This document shows, in pieces, positions 14,229 to 23,687 of a stretch of 64,000 bases of DNA (position 1 is its first letter; every line of letters starts with the position of its first letter). The position numbers were made by a program, and so were the translations under genes. The notes under the pieces were generated by a model. It did no database searches and was not told the DNA's origin. It saw only the letters and a list, made by a program, of their open reading frames with translations. The DNA is taken from assembly GCF_019710745.1 (NCBI RefSeq), contig NZ_JAHKJW010000011.1, forward strand, positions 1 to 64,000, written 5' to 3'. The DNA is from Streptomyces beigongshangae (GTDB lineage Bacteria; Actinomycetota; Actinomycetes; Streptomycetales; Streptomycetaceae).

Positions 14229-16709
14229 ATGACGGACGTGGTCAGTGAGGGCGGCACGGGGCGCGGAACGAGAACACTGCGTGCCGAGCTCGCCCTGGAG
14301 GCGCTGCCCACGGACCTCCGTCCTCCGGAACGACTGCGGAGCGTGCTCGAACAGGTACTCGTGTACGGCGGCGCGGCCCTCGCCCTCGTGTACGTCCCGG
14401 AGGAGCACGGCGACCGGCTGTGCCTGACCGGGTCGGCCGGTGTGCCCCGGGCGCTGTACGGACTGCCCGACGGCTACCCCCTCTCCGGCGGTTCGCCGGC
14501 GGCCGACGCCTACCGGACCGGCCGGTCCCGGTGGCCGGGCCCGGCGGAACCCGCCGTGCTGCCCGGCGCCCGGCACCCCCGGGCGGACGGCCCCTGGCTG
14601 GCGGCCCTGCCGCTGCCGCCCGGCCCGCACGGCGGCGGCTGCCTGGTGGCCGTGAGCGAGAACCCGGGCGGTTTCGGCGCCGAGGACCGCGCGTGCCTGG
14701 AGCTGTTCGCCGGGGCGGTCTCCTTCGCGCCGCCCCCCGAACCCGACGGCGCCGAGGCGCCGCCCAGCTCGTTCAGCCTGGCCATGGACTCGGGGCGGGT
14801 CGAGGTCGACGACGAGATGCTGCGGCTGTTCGGGCTCGGTCCCGAGGAGTTCGACGGCAAGATCGAGACCCTGCTGGGCATGACCGTGCCGGAGGACCTG
14901 CCCACGCTGATGTCCGTGGTCGAGGCCGACCACATGTCCATCGGCGAGCGCGAACTGGAGTTCCGCATCCTCCAGCCCTCCGGTGAGCAGCGCTGGCTCA
15001 GGCTGCGCGCCCGCCTGCTGACCGCCGCCGACGGGCGTCCCTCCCGGCTGGCGGGCACCGTCGCCGACGCCTCGGAAATGCGCTCCGGCGGCAACGAGGT
15101 GGCCCGTGTCCAACGCCTCGCCGCCGCGCTCGCCACCGCGGGCACCGTCCGCGACGTCGGCCAGGCGGTCGTCACCGCCCTGCGCCGGCCCCTGGCGGCG
15201 GACCGCATCGCCCTGGCCGAACTGGAGGGCGACCGGCTCGTCGTCACCGTCCTGGACCCGCCGGAGCCGGAGTTCTGGCCCGAGGTGTGGCGCACCGAGT
15301 GGCGCTCGGAGTGGCCCGACGCCCCCGTGCGCAGCATGCCGACCCTGGAGGCGGCCCTGCGCGAGGGCCGGGCGGCGATCTGGCCCGCCGGGACACCGCT
15401 GGAACCCGCGCTCGCCGAGGTCGGCCCCGGCGGCCTCGCCGTGCTGCCGCTGCCCGCCGGCGGCCGTATGGCCGGTGCCTGCCTCATCGGCTGGGACACC
15501 CCGCACGACTTCGGCCCCGACGAACGCGCCCTGCTGACCGCCTCCGCGGGCCTCGCGGGCCAGGCCCTGATGCGGGCCCACGCCTTCGACGCCGAGCACG
15601 AACTCGTCGGCATGCTCCAGCGCACCCTCCTTCCGCGCAGACTGCCGCCCCTGCCCGGCGCCGAGGCCGTCGCCCGCTACCTGCCCACCACGGCGGGCCT
15701 GGAGGTCGGCGGCGACTGGTACGACGTGATCCCGCTGCCCGACCACCACGTCGCCCTCGTCATCGGCGACGTCCAGGGACACAACGCCCAGGCCGCCACC
15801 CTCATGGGTCAGATGCGTACCGCACTGCGCGCGTACGCCGTCGAGGGCCATCCCCCCGACGTGGTCGTCTCGCACGCCAACCGCCTGCTCACGGGCATGG
15901 AGAGCGACCTCTTCGCCACCTGCTGCTATGTCGACGTGGACATGGCGGAGGGCACCGCCTGGTGCGTACGGGCCGGGCACCTGCCACCGGTGCTGCGCCA
16001 CCCGGACGGCACCACCGACGTCGTCGTCACGGCGGGCGGTCCGCCCCTCGGCGTCATCACCCAGGCCGACTTCCCGATGAGCCCCCTGCCGCTGCGGCCC
16101 GGCACCCTGCTGGCCCTCACCACGGACGGCCTGGTCGAGTCCGCCGAACTCGACATGGAGGACGGCCTGGCCCGGCTGGCCGGCCGGCTGGCCGCGGCCG
16201 ACCCCGCCCACCTCGGGCCCGTCGCGGACGCCCTGCTCGCGGGCGCCAACCGCAGCGACGACGTGGCCCTGCTCCTGATGCGCTACGACGGTCTGGCCCT
16301 GCGGCCCCTGCGGGAGAGCTGGACGGTGTGGCGCGTCCCCGAGGCCGTCCGGCACGCCCGCCGCTTCACCCGGCGCGTCCTGCGCGCCTGGGAGGTCGGG
16401 GACGAACCCGACGCCGTCCTCCTCGTCGTCTCCGAGCTCGTCACCAACGCCCTCGTGCACACCGACGGCCAGGTCCGCCTCGACCTCACCCTCGTCGAGG
16501 GCCGCCTGCGCGTCGCCGTCGCCGACATCTCGCCGCGTACGCCCGTCAGGCCCACGAGCATCGGCTGGGAGGCCACCGGGGGCCGCGGCATCCTGCTGGT
16601 CGAGGCCCTCTCCGTCACCTGGGGAACGGTCCCGGTCAGCGGCGGCAAACAGGTGTGGGCCGAACTCCCGCTGACCGGGCCCCCGCCGGACGGTCCCGCC
16701 GAGGGCTGA
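14229..16709 (+). CDS. SpoIIE-family phosphatase with GAF-PAS-GAF and C-terminal RsbW-type kinase domain
   Basis: 826 aa. Order: GAF (about 25-175), PAS (190-290), GAF (300-450), SpoIIE/PP2C (465-690; GGDWYDV, GDVQGHN, TTDGLVES, RSDDVALLL), HATPase_c (700-815; ELVTNALVH N-box, GGRGILLVE lid, GKQVWAELPL). It therefore combines a phosphatase and an anti-sigma-kinase-like ATPase in one chain and could switch a STAS protein both ways. ATG 14229 is preceded by GGAAGCG; the ORF is open upstream but not coding-like. Divergent from the other SpoIIE gene. A metallophosphoesterase follows 18 bp downstream. Confidence 0.93.
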   Translation: MTDVVSEGGTGRGTRTLRAELALEALPTDLRPPERLRSVLEQVLVYGGAALALVYVPEEHGDRLCLTGSAGVPRALYGLPDGYPLSGGSPAADAYRTGRSRWPGPAEPAVLPGARHPRADGPWLAALPLPPGPHGGGCLVAVSENPGGFGAEDRACLELFAGAVSFAPPPEPDGAEAPPSSFSLAMDSGRVEVDDEMLRLFGLGPEEFDGKIETLLGMTVPEDLPTLMSVVEADHMSIGERELEFRILQPSGEQRWLRLRARLLTAADGRPSRLAGTVADASEMRSGGNEVARVQRLAAALATAGTVRDVGQAVVTALRRPLAADRIALAELEGDRLVVTVLDPPEPEFWPEVWRTEWRSEWPDAPVRSMPTLEAALREGRAAIWPAGTPLEPALAEVGPGGLAVLPLPAGGRMAGACLIGWDTPHDFGPDERALLTASAGLAGQALMRAHAFDAEHELVGMLQRTLLPRRLPPLPGAEAVARYLPTTAGLEVGGDWYDVIPLPDHHVALVIGDVQGHNAQAATLMGQMRTALRAYAVEGHPPDVVVSHANRLLTGMESDLFATCCYVDVDMAEGTAWCVRAGHLPPVLRHPDGTTDVVVTAGGPPLGVITQADFPMSPLPLRPGTLLALTTDGLVESAELDMEDGLARLAGRLAAADPAHLGPVADALLAGANRSDDVALLLMRYDGLALRPLRESWTVWRVPEAVRHARRFTRRVLRAWEVGDEPDAVLLVVSELVTNALVHTDGQVRLDLTLVEGRLRVAVADISPRTPVRPTSIGWEATGGRGILLVEALSVTWGTVPVSGGKQVWAELPLTGPPPDGPAEG

Positions 16710-16727
16710 GCGGGGAGACTGGTCCGC

Positions 16728-17255
16728 ATGCGCCTCCTGCTGATGTCCGACACGCACCTCCCCAAGCGCGCCGGGGAACTCCCCGGGCCGCTCCTCGCCG
16801 AGCTCCCGCGCGCCGATGTCGTGATCCACGCCGGCGACTGGGTGGACACCGCGACCCTCGACCTCCTGGAGAGCCGCTCGAAGCGGCTCGTCGCCGTGTA
16901 CGGCAACAACGACGGTTCCGGTCTGCGGGCCCGCCTCCCCGAGGTCGCCCGCGCCGAACTCGGCGGCCTGCGCCTTGGTGTCGTCCACGAGACCGGCGCG
17001 GCCCAGGGCCGCGAACGCCGCTGCGCCGACCGCTTCCCCGACCTCGACGTCCTGGTCTTCGGCCACAGCCACATCCCCTGGGACACCACCGCCGCCACCG
17101 GGCTGCGCCTCCTCAACCCGGGTTCGCCCACCGACCGCCGGCGCCAGCCGCACTGCACGTACATGACCGCGACCGTGACGGACGGCGGCCTCGACGACGT
17201 CCGGCTGCACCGCCTGCCGCCGCGCGTCCCGCGTGATCCGCGCGACCGCACCTGA
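16728..17255 (+). CDS. YfcE/MJ0936-type metallophosphoesterase
   Basis: 175 aa with the complete calcineurin-like phosphodiesterase motif set: MSDTHLP (D-x-H), VIHAGDWVD (G-D), GNNDG (G-N-x-D), VVHETGA (in place of H-G-H) and VFGHSHIP (G-H-x-H). Such proteins hydrolyse phosphodiesters in the cytosol with Mn or Ni; the substrate here is unknown. ATG 16728 lies 18 bp after the SpoIIE stop with GGGGAGA upstream, so it is likely in the same transcript. Confidence 0.9.
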   Translation: MRLLLMSDTHLPKRAGELPGPLLAELPRADVVIHAGDWVDTATLDLLESRSKRLVAVYGNNDGSGLRARLPEVARAELGGLRLGVVHETGAAQGRERRCADRFPDLDVLVFGHSHIPWDTTAATGLRLLNPGSPTDRRRQPHCTYMTATVTDGGLDDVRLHRLPPRVPRDPRDRT

Positions 17256-17282
17256 CGCACCGCTCCGGTCCACCGCCGCGCA

Positions 17283-18383
17283 CTACCGGCGCGGGTGGAT
17301 CTCCCCGGCCGTCGCCGTCAGCGGGACGCCGCTGCCGCCCCGGCGCAGCGCGACGATCTCGGCGGCGACGGACACGGCCACCTCCTCCGGCGTACGCGCC
17401 CCCAGGTCGAGGCCGACCGGCGAGCGCAACCGGGCGAGGACGGCCTCGTCGAGCCCGCCCTCCCGCAGCCGCTCCATGCGCTCGTCGTGCGTACGGCGGC
17501 TGCCCATCGCCCCGATGTACGCGGCCGGGCGGCGCAGCGCCTCCACCAGGAGCGGCACGTCGAACTTGGGGTCGTGGGTGAGGACGCAGACCACCGTGCG
17601 GTCGTCGGTGTCCGTCCTCTCCAGGAAGCGGTGCGGCCACTCGACGACGACCTCGGCGTCCGCCGGGAAGCGTTCCGGGGTGGCGAAGACGGGCCGCGCG
17701 TCGCACACGGTGACCCGGTAGCCGAGGAAGGCGCCGATGCGGGCCACCGCCGCCGCGTGGTCGATCGCCCCGAAGACCAGCATGCGCGGCGGGGGAGCGA
17801 AGGAGTGCAGGAACACCGTCACCGCGTCCTCACACCGTTCGCCCCGCGGCCCGTAGCGCCGCAGACCGGTCGCGCCCGGGGCCGGTTCGCCCCGCGCGTC
17901 GGCCGTGACGGCCACGTCCAGACCACTCGTGCCGAGCGTTCCGGACACCTCGTCCGCCCGGACGGCGAGGGTCGCGCCGCGCGGTGCGGGGCCGTCGGTC
18001 ACCGTCGCCACGGTCACCGGGCACCCCGCGGCCACCGACCCGGCGACCGCGCCGAAGGACGGATCGAGCGCGGCCGTCACGGGACGCACGAGCACGGTGA
18101 TCTCCCCGCCGCAGGTCAGCCCGGCAGCGAACGCGTCCTCGTCGCCGTACCCGAAGGTCTCCAGCCGTGCCTCACCCGTCGCGACCACCTCCCGGGCCAG
18201 CTCGTAGACCGCGGCCTCGACGCAGCCGCCGGACACGCTGCCCACGACCTCGCCGCCCGGTCCGACGGCCATGGCGGCGCCGGGGTCCCGCGGCGCGCTC
18301 CGGCTGACGGCGACGACGGTGGCGAGACCGAAGGGGGCGCCCTCCGCGTACCACCGGCCGAGCGCCGGCAGGATCTCACGCAT
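17283..18383 (-). CDS. XdhC/CoxI family protein
   Basis: 366 aa. The N-terminal XdhC_CoxI domain (about 10-75) has APRDPGAAMAV and GSVSGGCVEAAV. The C-terminal Rossmann-like domain (about 195-345) has RMLVFGAIDHAAAVARIGAFLGYRV, CVLTHDPKFDVPLL and YIGAMGSRRTHDERM. XdhC proteins bind molybdenum cofactor and insert the sulfurated form into xanthine dehydrogenase or CO dehydrogenase. No molybdo-hydroxylase subunit gene is in the window, so this is an orphan maturation factor. It is convergent with the phosphoesterase gene. Confidence 0.92.
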   Translation of the reverse strand: MREILPALGRWYAEGAPFGLATVVAVSRSAPRDPGAAMAVGPGGEVVGSVSGGCVEAAVYELAREVVATGEARLETFGYGDEDAFAAGLTCGGEITVLVRPVTAALDPSFGAVAGSVAAGCPVTVATVTDGPAPRGATLAVRADEVSGTLGTSGLDVAVTADARGEPAPGATGLRRYGPRGERCEDAVTVFLHSFAPPPRMLVFGAIDHAAAVARIGAFLGYRVTVCDARPVFATPERFPADAEVVVEWPHRFLERTDTDDRTVVCVLTHDPKFDVPLLVEALRRPAAYIGAMGSRRTHDERMERLREGGLDEAVLARLRSPVGLDLGARTPEEVAVSVAAEIVALRRGGSGVPLTATAGEIHPRR

Positions 18384-18776
18384 CGTCCGCTCCTCTCACC
18401 ACCACCACCGCCGTCGGACCGGCCGCCGGCGGTGCGTGACCGGGCGGGCCCCGCGCGGACCGGCCCGGGTCATCCGGGGCGCCGCCCGGTGCAAGCGTCG
18501 CATCCGGGCCCCGGGCGGTCCGGGACCTCGCCTCCCGTGTCCGGCGGGCAGGCCGCCAGGCCGAGCCGGCGGTCCCTTCCCGGGGCCCGGGAAGGGGCCG
18601 GGATCCGTCGTACGGAATGCGGGTGCCGGGCGTGCTCGACGGCGCGGTCCTGGTGATCCCGGCCGTGGAGGGCGTCCAGGCGCAGACACGGGCGCCGATA
18701 CCGACAGCCGTGGGATGAAAGTGACTTACTCTCAAGTCAGGAGTATTGACGGGGCGGAGACGCGCACGGAAATGTT
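18384..18776. other. Gene-free 393-bp interval upstream of the GH5 gene
   Basis: No credible ORF. It holds an 11-bp inverted repeat with a 1-nt centre at 18574-18596 (cccttcccggg arms) and, close to the glycosidase, TACTC/GAGTA arms at 18727-18745 followed by TTGACG at 18746-18751, a possible -35. The operator and promoter reading is tentative. Confidence 0.4.
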
Positions 18777-20645
18777 GTGGACATGTCGAAGTTGCGTGCG
18801 CATCTGCTCGGCGTCCTCGTCCTCCTGACCGGTCTCCTGTCGACCGCGGGAACCCCGTCCGCCGCCGCCCTCCCGGACGACCTGTGGTTCGATCCGGCGG
18901 CCGCCGCGACCCTCACGGTGCAGAACGGCCGGTTCACCGACGGCCTCGGCCGCGAGGTCGTGCTGCGCGGCTACAACGTCTCCGGCGAGACGAAGCTGGA
19001 CGAGAACCACGGCCTGCCGTTCGCCTCGGTCGCCGACGCCAGGAAGTCGGCGACCGCCCTGCGGGCCCTCGGCGGCGGCAACTCCGTCCGCTTCCTGCTC
19101 TCCTGGGCGTACGCCGAGCCGGTGCGCGGCCGGGTCGACACGGCCTACCTGGCCGCGGCCACCGACCAGATGCGTGCCTTCCTGGACGCCGGGATCCGGA
19201 TCTACCCCGACTTCCACCAGGACCTCTACTCGCGCCACCTCTTCGACCCCGATAGCTGGTACACCGGCGACGGGGCCCCCGAGTGGGCCGTGGACACCGG
19301 GGACTACCCGGACGAGTACTGCGGCATCTGCCCCTTCTGGGGCCAGAACATCACCTCGAACGCCGCGGTGACGGAGGCGTCGTACGACTTCTGGCACAAC
19401 GCGTACGGACTCCAGGACGCCTTCCTCGCCACCGCGCAGACCACCATGGCCTACATCGAACAGCACCTGAGCGAAGCCCAGTTCGCCGGGATCGTCGGTT
19501 TCGACCCGTACAACGAGCCGCACGCCGGCAGCTACGACCCGGGCCAGACGAGCCGCGCGTGGGAGAAGGACGTGCTCTGGCCGTTCTACGTGAGGTTCCG
19601 GGCGCGGATGGACGCGGCGGGCTGGCAGGACAAGCCCGCCTTCGTGGAGCCGAACCTCTTCTGGAACGCCAACATCGACTTCCAGCGGCAGGAGGGCGGC
19701 CTCCTCGACGCGGGCACGCTCGGCCCGCGCTACGTCTTCAACACCCACTTCTACGACCAGAAGGCGATCTCGGGCGTCTTCATGTGGGGCAAGGCCAAGG
19801 ACGGGCAGTACACGGGCGACTTCGGGACCGTGCGCGACCGGGCCGCCGCCACCGGTACGGCCGCGGTCGTCAGCGAGTTCGGCCATCCGCTCGCGGGCAC
19901 CGTCTCCGACAAGGCGCCGACCGTCCTCAAGGCCGTGTACCAGGCCCTCGACTCCCGGGTGCCGGGCGCCGGCTGGTGGACCGCCCCCGCCCGGTCGGGT
20001 CCCGTCCTGTCCGGCTCGCAGTGGCAGTGGGACATCTACAACGGCCGGCACCGCGAACTGATGAACGGCAACCCCGGCAAGGTGCTCACCGCCGGTGACG
20101 CCTGGAACGACGAGGACCTGTCCGCCGTACGTCTCGACGACTCCGGGACGGCCGTGCTGCGCCAGGACGCCCGGCTCCTCGACCGCGTCTACCCGAGCGC
20201 GACGGCGGGCCGGACGGTCGCCTTCACCTACGAGGACCGCTCGCGCGACGGCTCCACCACCCTGACCTGGAACCCGGTCCCGGACTCCCTGCCGCGGGTG
20301 GCCGAGCTGGTCGGCCCGGGCCAGTACGCGCTCCAGGTGTGGCGCTCCGACGGCAGCGCGGAACCCACCGAACTGCACCTGCCCGCGTCCTTCCCCACCA
20401 CCTCCACGACGGTGGTCTCGGACCTCGGTACGACGGCCGCGCCCCCCGCCTACACCAGGACCACACCGGTCGCGGTCGCACGCGAACCGGGCGGCACGGG
20501 CAGCCGCCGCCTCCTGCTGACCGCCCCGGACCAGGGCACCCTGCACTACGCCCTGGTCACCAACGGCGCGACGGCCCCCTCCGCGGCGCTGCTGAGCGCC
20601 GCCCGCGCGGAGCTGGCCGACTGGGCGGCGACGCGACTGGGGTGA
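18777..20645 (+). CDS. Secreted GH5 glycoside hydrolase (endoglycoceramidase-like)
   Basis: 622 aa with a Sec signal peptide (cleavage near SAAALP, about residue 31). Residues 45-470 form a GH5-type (beta/alpha)8 catalytic domain: VLRGYNVSG, IRIYPDFHQDLYS, the acid/base in GFDPYNEPHAG (Glu247) and the nucleophile in AVVSEFGHP (Glu367). A C-terminal beta-sandwich domain follows. The long insertion with DYPDEYCGICPFWGQN and the C-terminal domain resemble endoglycoceramidases rather than cellulases; that subfamily call is inference. GTG 18777 and ATG 18783 are both possible starts; GGA at 18768-18770 slightly favours 18777. It may act on glycolipids or oligosaccharides outside the cell. Confidence 0.88.
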   Translation: MDMSKLRAHLLGVLVLLTGLLSTAGTPSAAALPDDLWFDPAAAATLTVQNGRFTDGLGREVVLRGYNVSGETKLDENHGLPFASVADARKSATALRALGGGNSVRFLLSWAYAEPVRGRVDTAYLAAATDQMRAFLDAGIRIYPDFHQDLYSRHLFDPDSWYTGDGAPEWAVDTGDYPDEYCGICPFWGQNITSNAAVTEASYDFWHNAYGLQDAFLATAQTTMAYIEQHLSEAQFAGIVGFDPYNEPHAGSYDPGQTSRAWEKDVLWPFYVRFRARMDAAGWQDKPAFVEPNLFWNANIDFQRQEGGLLDAGTLGPRYVFNTHFYDQKAISGVFMWGKAKDGQYTGDFGTVRDRAAATGTAAVVSEFGHPLAGTVSDKAPTVLKAVYQALDSRVPGAGWWTAPARSGPVLSGSQWQWDIYNGRHRELMNGNPGKVLTAGDAWNDEDLSAVRLDDSGTAVLRQDARLLDRVYPSATAGRTVAFTYEDRSRDGSTTLTWNPVPDSLPRVAELVGPGQYALQVWRSDGSAEPTELHLPASFPTTSTTVVSDLGTTAAPPAYTRTTPVAVAREPGGTGSRRLLLTAPDQGTLHYALVTNGATAPSAALLSAARAELADWAATRLG

Positions 20646-20824
20646 CGCCGGTGACGCCGGTGACGGTGGGGGCGGTGGGCGTCAGGGGCAACACCGGTGC
20701 GACGCACGGACATTGACAGCCGGACCGACCGCGACTACGAGAGGCGTACGGCCTTCGCGTGGTCTGATTCCATGGATCCTCCGTGTCCGGCAAAGAGGGG
20801 TCCGTCCCCTGAAGGGGGTGCCTG

Positions 20825-22264
20825 ATGCGTCACACGCTCAGCCCCGTACGACCCGCCCACGACTGCACCGCCGCGTGTCCCGTACCGCTGTCGCCGCAGG
20901 CCCTGGCACAGCTGTACGCCCGCTACCTGGAACTGGGCAGGGAACGCCGCCTGCCCAGGAACACCACCTTCGAGGAGTACTACACCGTGTGGCGGGCGGG
21001 CCGGCGCGGCGAGAACCTCGTCGGCCTCGACGACGGGGCGCTCGACCCGGGTCCCAGCTCCGACAAGCAGCTGCTCGCCCGCCCGGCGACCCGACTGCGG
21101 GGAACGGTGCGCACGCTGGTGCTGCTCGTCGACTTCCCGGACCGGCCGCACGACGCCGACCACGGGCCCGGTCACTACGACAGCATGCTCTTCGGCCTGG
21201 ACGAGTTCCCGACCGGCAGCATGCGCTCCTTCTACCGGCAGGTCAGCGCCTTCGACACCTCGCCCAGCACCGGCATCGACATCCAGGGCGCGGTGCACGG
21301 CTGGTTCCGCATGCCGCAGCCGCTGTCCTTCTACGCGGACGGCAACTCCGGGATGAACGCCAACTTCCCGCGCAACTCGCAGGGACTGGCGCGGGACGCC
21401 GTCCTGGCGGCCCGGGACGCGGGGGTCGACTTCAGCTCCTTCGACGCGCTCGGCGAGGGCGCCGTCACGGCCCTGTTCATCATCCACGCCGGACGCGGCG
21501 CCGAGCAGACGACCCAGCGCGGCGACCTGTGGAGCCTCAAGTGGACGGTCCCCGACGGCGTCGAGGTCGCGCCCGGCCTGTCCGTGCGCACCTTCCTGAC
21601 CGTGCCCGAGGACTGCGCCGTCGGAGTGTGCGCGCACGAGTGGGGCCACCTCGCGGCGCGCTGGGCCGACTACTACGACACCGGCCGGCAGCAGCTGACC
21701 CGGTCGGCCGGGCTCGGCAACTACTGCCTCATGGCGGGCGGTTCCTGGGGCAACGGCGGTCTGACCCCGGTGTTCCCGACGGCCATGCTGCGGATGTTCC
21801 ACGGCTGGATCGAACCCCAGGTGGTGAACAAGACCACCCGGGACATCAGACTGCGGCCCGCCGCGGAGGACGGCGACGCGGTGTTCGTGCAGAACCCGGA
21901 GACGATGTCCGACCACCAGTACATCCTGGTGGAGTACCGCCGCAGGCGCGGGCAGGACGCCTTCCTGCCCGACGAGGGGGTCGCCGTGTACGTCGTCGAC
22001 GAGTCGGTCGACAACGTCAACGACGAGGAGAACCTCGCCATCGAGCTCCTCCAGGCCGACGGCCGGGGCGACCTCTCCCGCATGTTCGGCCGGGGCAACC
22101 GGGGCGACAGCGACGACCTGTACCCGTTCGGCGACAGGAACACGGTGGGCGAGAAGACGCAGCCGGCGCTGAACCTGCCCGGCGGCAGGTGGACGGGGGT
22201 CACCGTCGAGGTCGTCGGCACCCCGGGCGCCGACGAGATGACGGTGCACATCACCGTGGCCTGA
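20825..22264 (+). CDS. M6-like (immune inhibitor A type) zinc metalloprotease
   Basis: 479 aa. The zinc site is [17 protein letters not shown] (His271, Glu272, His275, with Asp282 or Asp285 as possible third ligand). The N-terminal half has [16 protein letters not shown], typical of M6 proteins. It then continues [16 protein letters not shown] and [10 protein letters not shown], as in immune inhibitor A proteins. M6 proteases are usually secreted, but here the N-terminus ([20 protein letters not shown]) is not a signal peptide. GGGGGTG precedes ATG 20825. It sits downstream of the GH5 gene; the 179-bp spacer argues for a separate promoter. Confidence 0.88.
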   Translation: MRHTLSPVRPAHDCTAACPVPLSPQALAQLYARYLELGRERRLPRNTTFEEYYTVWRAGRRGENLVGLDDGALDPGPSSDKQLLARPATRLRGTVRTLVLLVDFPDRPHDADHGPGHYDSMLFGLDEFPTGSMRSFYRQVSAFDTSPSTGIDIQGAVHGWFRMPQPLSFYADGNSGMNANFPRNSQGLARDAVLAARDAGVDFSSFDALGEGAVTALFIIHAGRGAEQTTQRGDLWSLKWTVPDGVEVAPGLSVRTFLTVPEDCAVGVCAHEWGHLAARWADYYDTGRQQLTRSAGLGNYCLMAGGSWGNGGLTPVFPTAMLRMFHGWIEPQVVNKTTRDIRLRPAAEDGDAVFVQNPETMSDHQYILVEYRRRRGQDAFLPDEGVAVYVVDESVDNVNDEENLAIELLQADGRGDLSRMFGRGNRGDSDDLYPFGDRNTVGEKTQPALNLPGGRWTGVTVEVVGTPGADEMTVHITVA

Positions 22265-22305
22265 CCCCGGCCCGCTCCCGGCCCGCTCCCGGCCCGGCGC
22301 CGGGC

Positions 22306-23553
22306 TCAGCGTCCGGCCAGCCGGTCCACGGCGGCGAGGACGGGACCCACCCCGTCCTCGCCGCGGAGCCGGCCGGCCACCTCCCGCGCCCGCCGCGCGT
22401 GGGCGGGATCCGTCACCGCGCGCCGTACGGCGGCGCCGAGCGCGTCGGCGGTGAGCCCGCGCAGCGGGACCGCCGCCGGGGCCACCCCCAGCGCGACGAG
22501 CCGCTGGGCCCAGAACGCCCCGTCGAACTGGACCGGCACGGGTACCGTCGGCACTCCGGCGCGCAGCGCCGCCGCGGTCGTGCCCGCGCCCGCGTGGTGC
22601 ACCACCGCGGCCGTCCGCGGGAAGAGGACCGGGTGCGGGATCTCGTCCACGGTGAACATGTCGTCGCCGGTGGCGGACAGCCCGGCCCAGCCCCGCTGCA
22701 CGACACCCCGCAGCCCGGCCGCGCGCAGCGCCCGGACGACCTCCGCGCCGAGCCGCCCGGCGTCGGGCACGGTGGCGCTGCCCAGGCCGAAGAAGACCGG
22801 CGGCGGCCCGGCGTCCAGGAAGTCCCGCAGCCCGTCCGGCAGCCGCGGGTCCCGGTCGTACGGCCACCAGTAACCGGCCACGTCCAGTCCGGGCCGCCAG
22901 TCGCGGGGCCGGGGCACCACCAGGGGACTGAAGCCGTGGTGGATCTGCCAGCCACGCCGCTCCCGGGCCCGGCGCGCGGCGCGCGGACCGAGCGGCGCGA
23001 GCCCGAACCGGGCCCGCAGCGCCCGCGTCGTGTCGGCGAAGATCTGCTCCACGGCCGCGTCGACGGCATGCCCCGCGAGCCGGTTCCCCACCGCGCCCAG
23101 CGAACGGGTGCCGATCACCGACGGGGCGAACTCCCGCGTGGCGGCGAGCGGTTGCAGATACACGCCCATGCTCGGCAGCCCGTGCCCCTCGGCGACGGCG
23201 TGACCGAGGGGTCCGAGCGAACTCGACAGCAGCAGTACGTCGGCCGTTCCGGCGGCGTCCACCAGGCCGTCCGCCATCCGCCCCACCAGCGACCGCGTCA
23301 TCCCGACCAGCCGGGCCAGCTTGCCGATGCCGGTGGCGCTGCGGTGCAGGGCCCGTCCGCGGGCGGACTCCAGTTCCGCCCGCGGATCCACCGGCAGGGG
23401 GTGGAACCCCAGGCCGGCGGCGGTCACCAGGGGTTCGAAGCGGGCGTGCGTCACCACCGTGACCTCGTGCCCGCCCCGCGCCAGCCCGTGTCCGAGCCCC
23501 GTGTACGGAGCGGCGTCACCCCGTGAACCCGCCGTCATGATCGCTACTCGCAC
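22306..23553 (-). CDS. MGT/UGT-type glycosyltransferase (GT1 family)
   Basis: 415 aa. The N-terminal Rossmann half starts VRVAIMTAGSRGDAAPYTGLG. The C-terminal half has FFGLGSATVPDAGRLGAEVVRAL, VVHHAGAGTTAAALRAGVPTVPVP and QFDGAFWAQRLVALGVAP, the nucleotide-sugar-binding signature of macrolide and sterol glycosyltransferases. It likely transfers a sugar to a small hydrophobic acceptor in the cytosol. No biosynthetic cluster is adjacent. I placed the start at GTG 23553, the standard family N-terminus. There is no Shine-Dalgarno, and CATACT lies 7 nt upstream, so it may be leaderless. It is divergent from the small secreted protein gene. Confidence 0.9.
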   Translation of the reverse strand: MRVAIMTAGSRGDAAPYTGLGHGLARGGHEVTVVTHARFEPLVTAAGLGFHPLPVDPRAELESARGRALHRSATGIGKLARLVGMTRSLVGRMADGLVDAAGTADVLLLSSSLGPLGHAVAEGHGLPSMGVYLQPLAATREFAPSVIGTRSLGAVGNRLAGHAVDAAVEQIFADTTRALRARFGLAPLGPRAARRARERRGWQIHHGFSPLVVPRPRDWRPGLDVAGYWWPYDRDPRLPDGLRDFLDAGPPPVFFGLGSATVPDAGRLGAEVVRALRAAGLRGVVQRGWAGLSATGDDMFTVDEIPHPVLFPRTAAVVHHAGAGTTAAALRAGVPTVPVPVQFDGAFWAQRLVALGVAPAAVPLRGLTADALGAAVRRAVTDPAHARRAREVAGRLRGEDGVGPVLAAVDRLAGR

Positions 23554-23687
23554 GAGCGCCAGTATGACGCCGGAACCCGGCGGAACACCCCGGCCGGACC
23601 GATGTGCCTCCCGGACGGGATGCGCCTCCCGGGTGAGGAGCCGGGCGGGGCCGTGTCCGCGGGCGCCCCGCCACCGTTGCTCACGGC

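Noticed and set aside
12860..14248. 462-codon plus-strand ORF antisense to SpoIIE
   Set aside because: Shadow frame with random Arg/Gly/Gln composition and no recognisable domain; the minus frame carries clear GAF/PAS/PP2C motifs.
14226..17273. 1015-codon open frame on the minus strand
   Set aside because: It is an antisense shadow of the SpoIIE and phosphoesterase genes; its Gly/Arg/Val-rich composition has no motif or ribosome-binding site.
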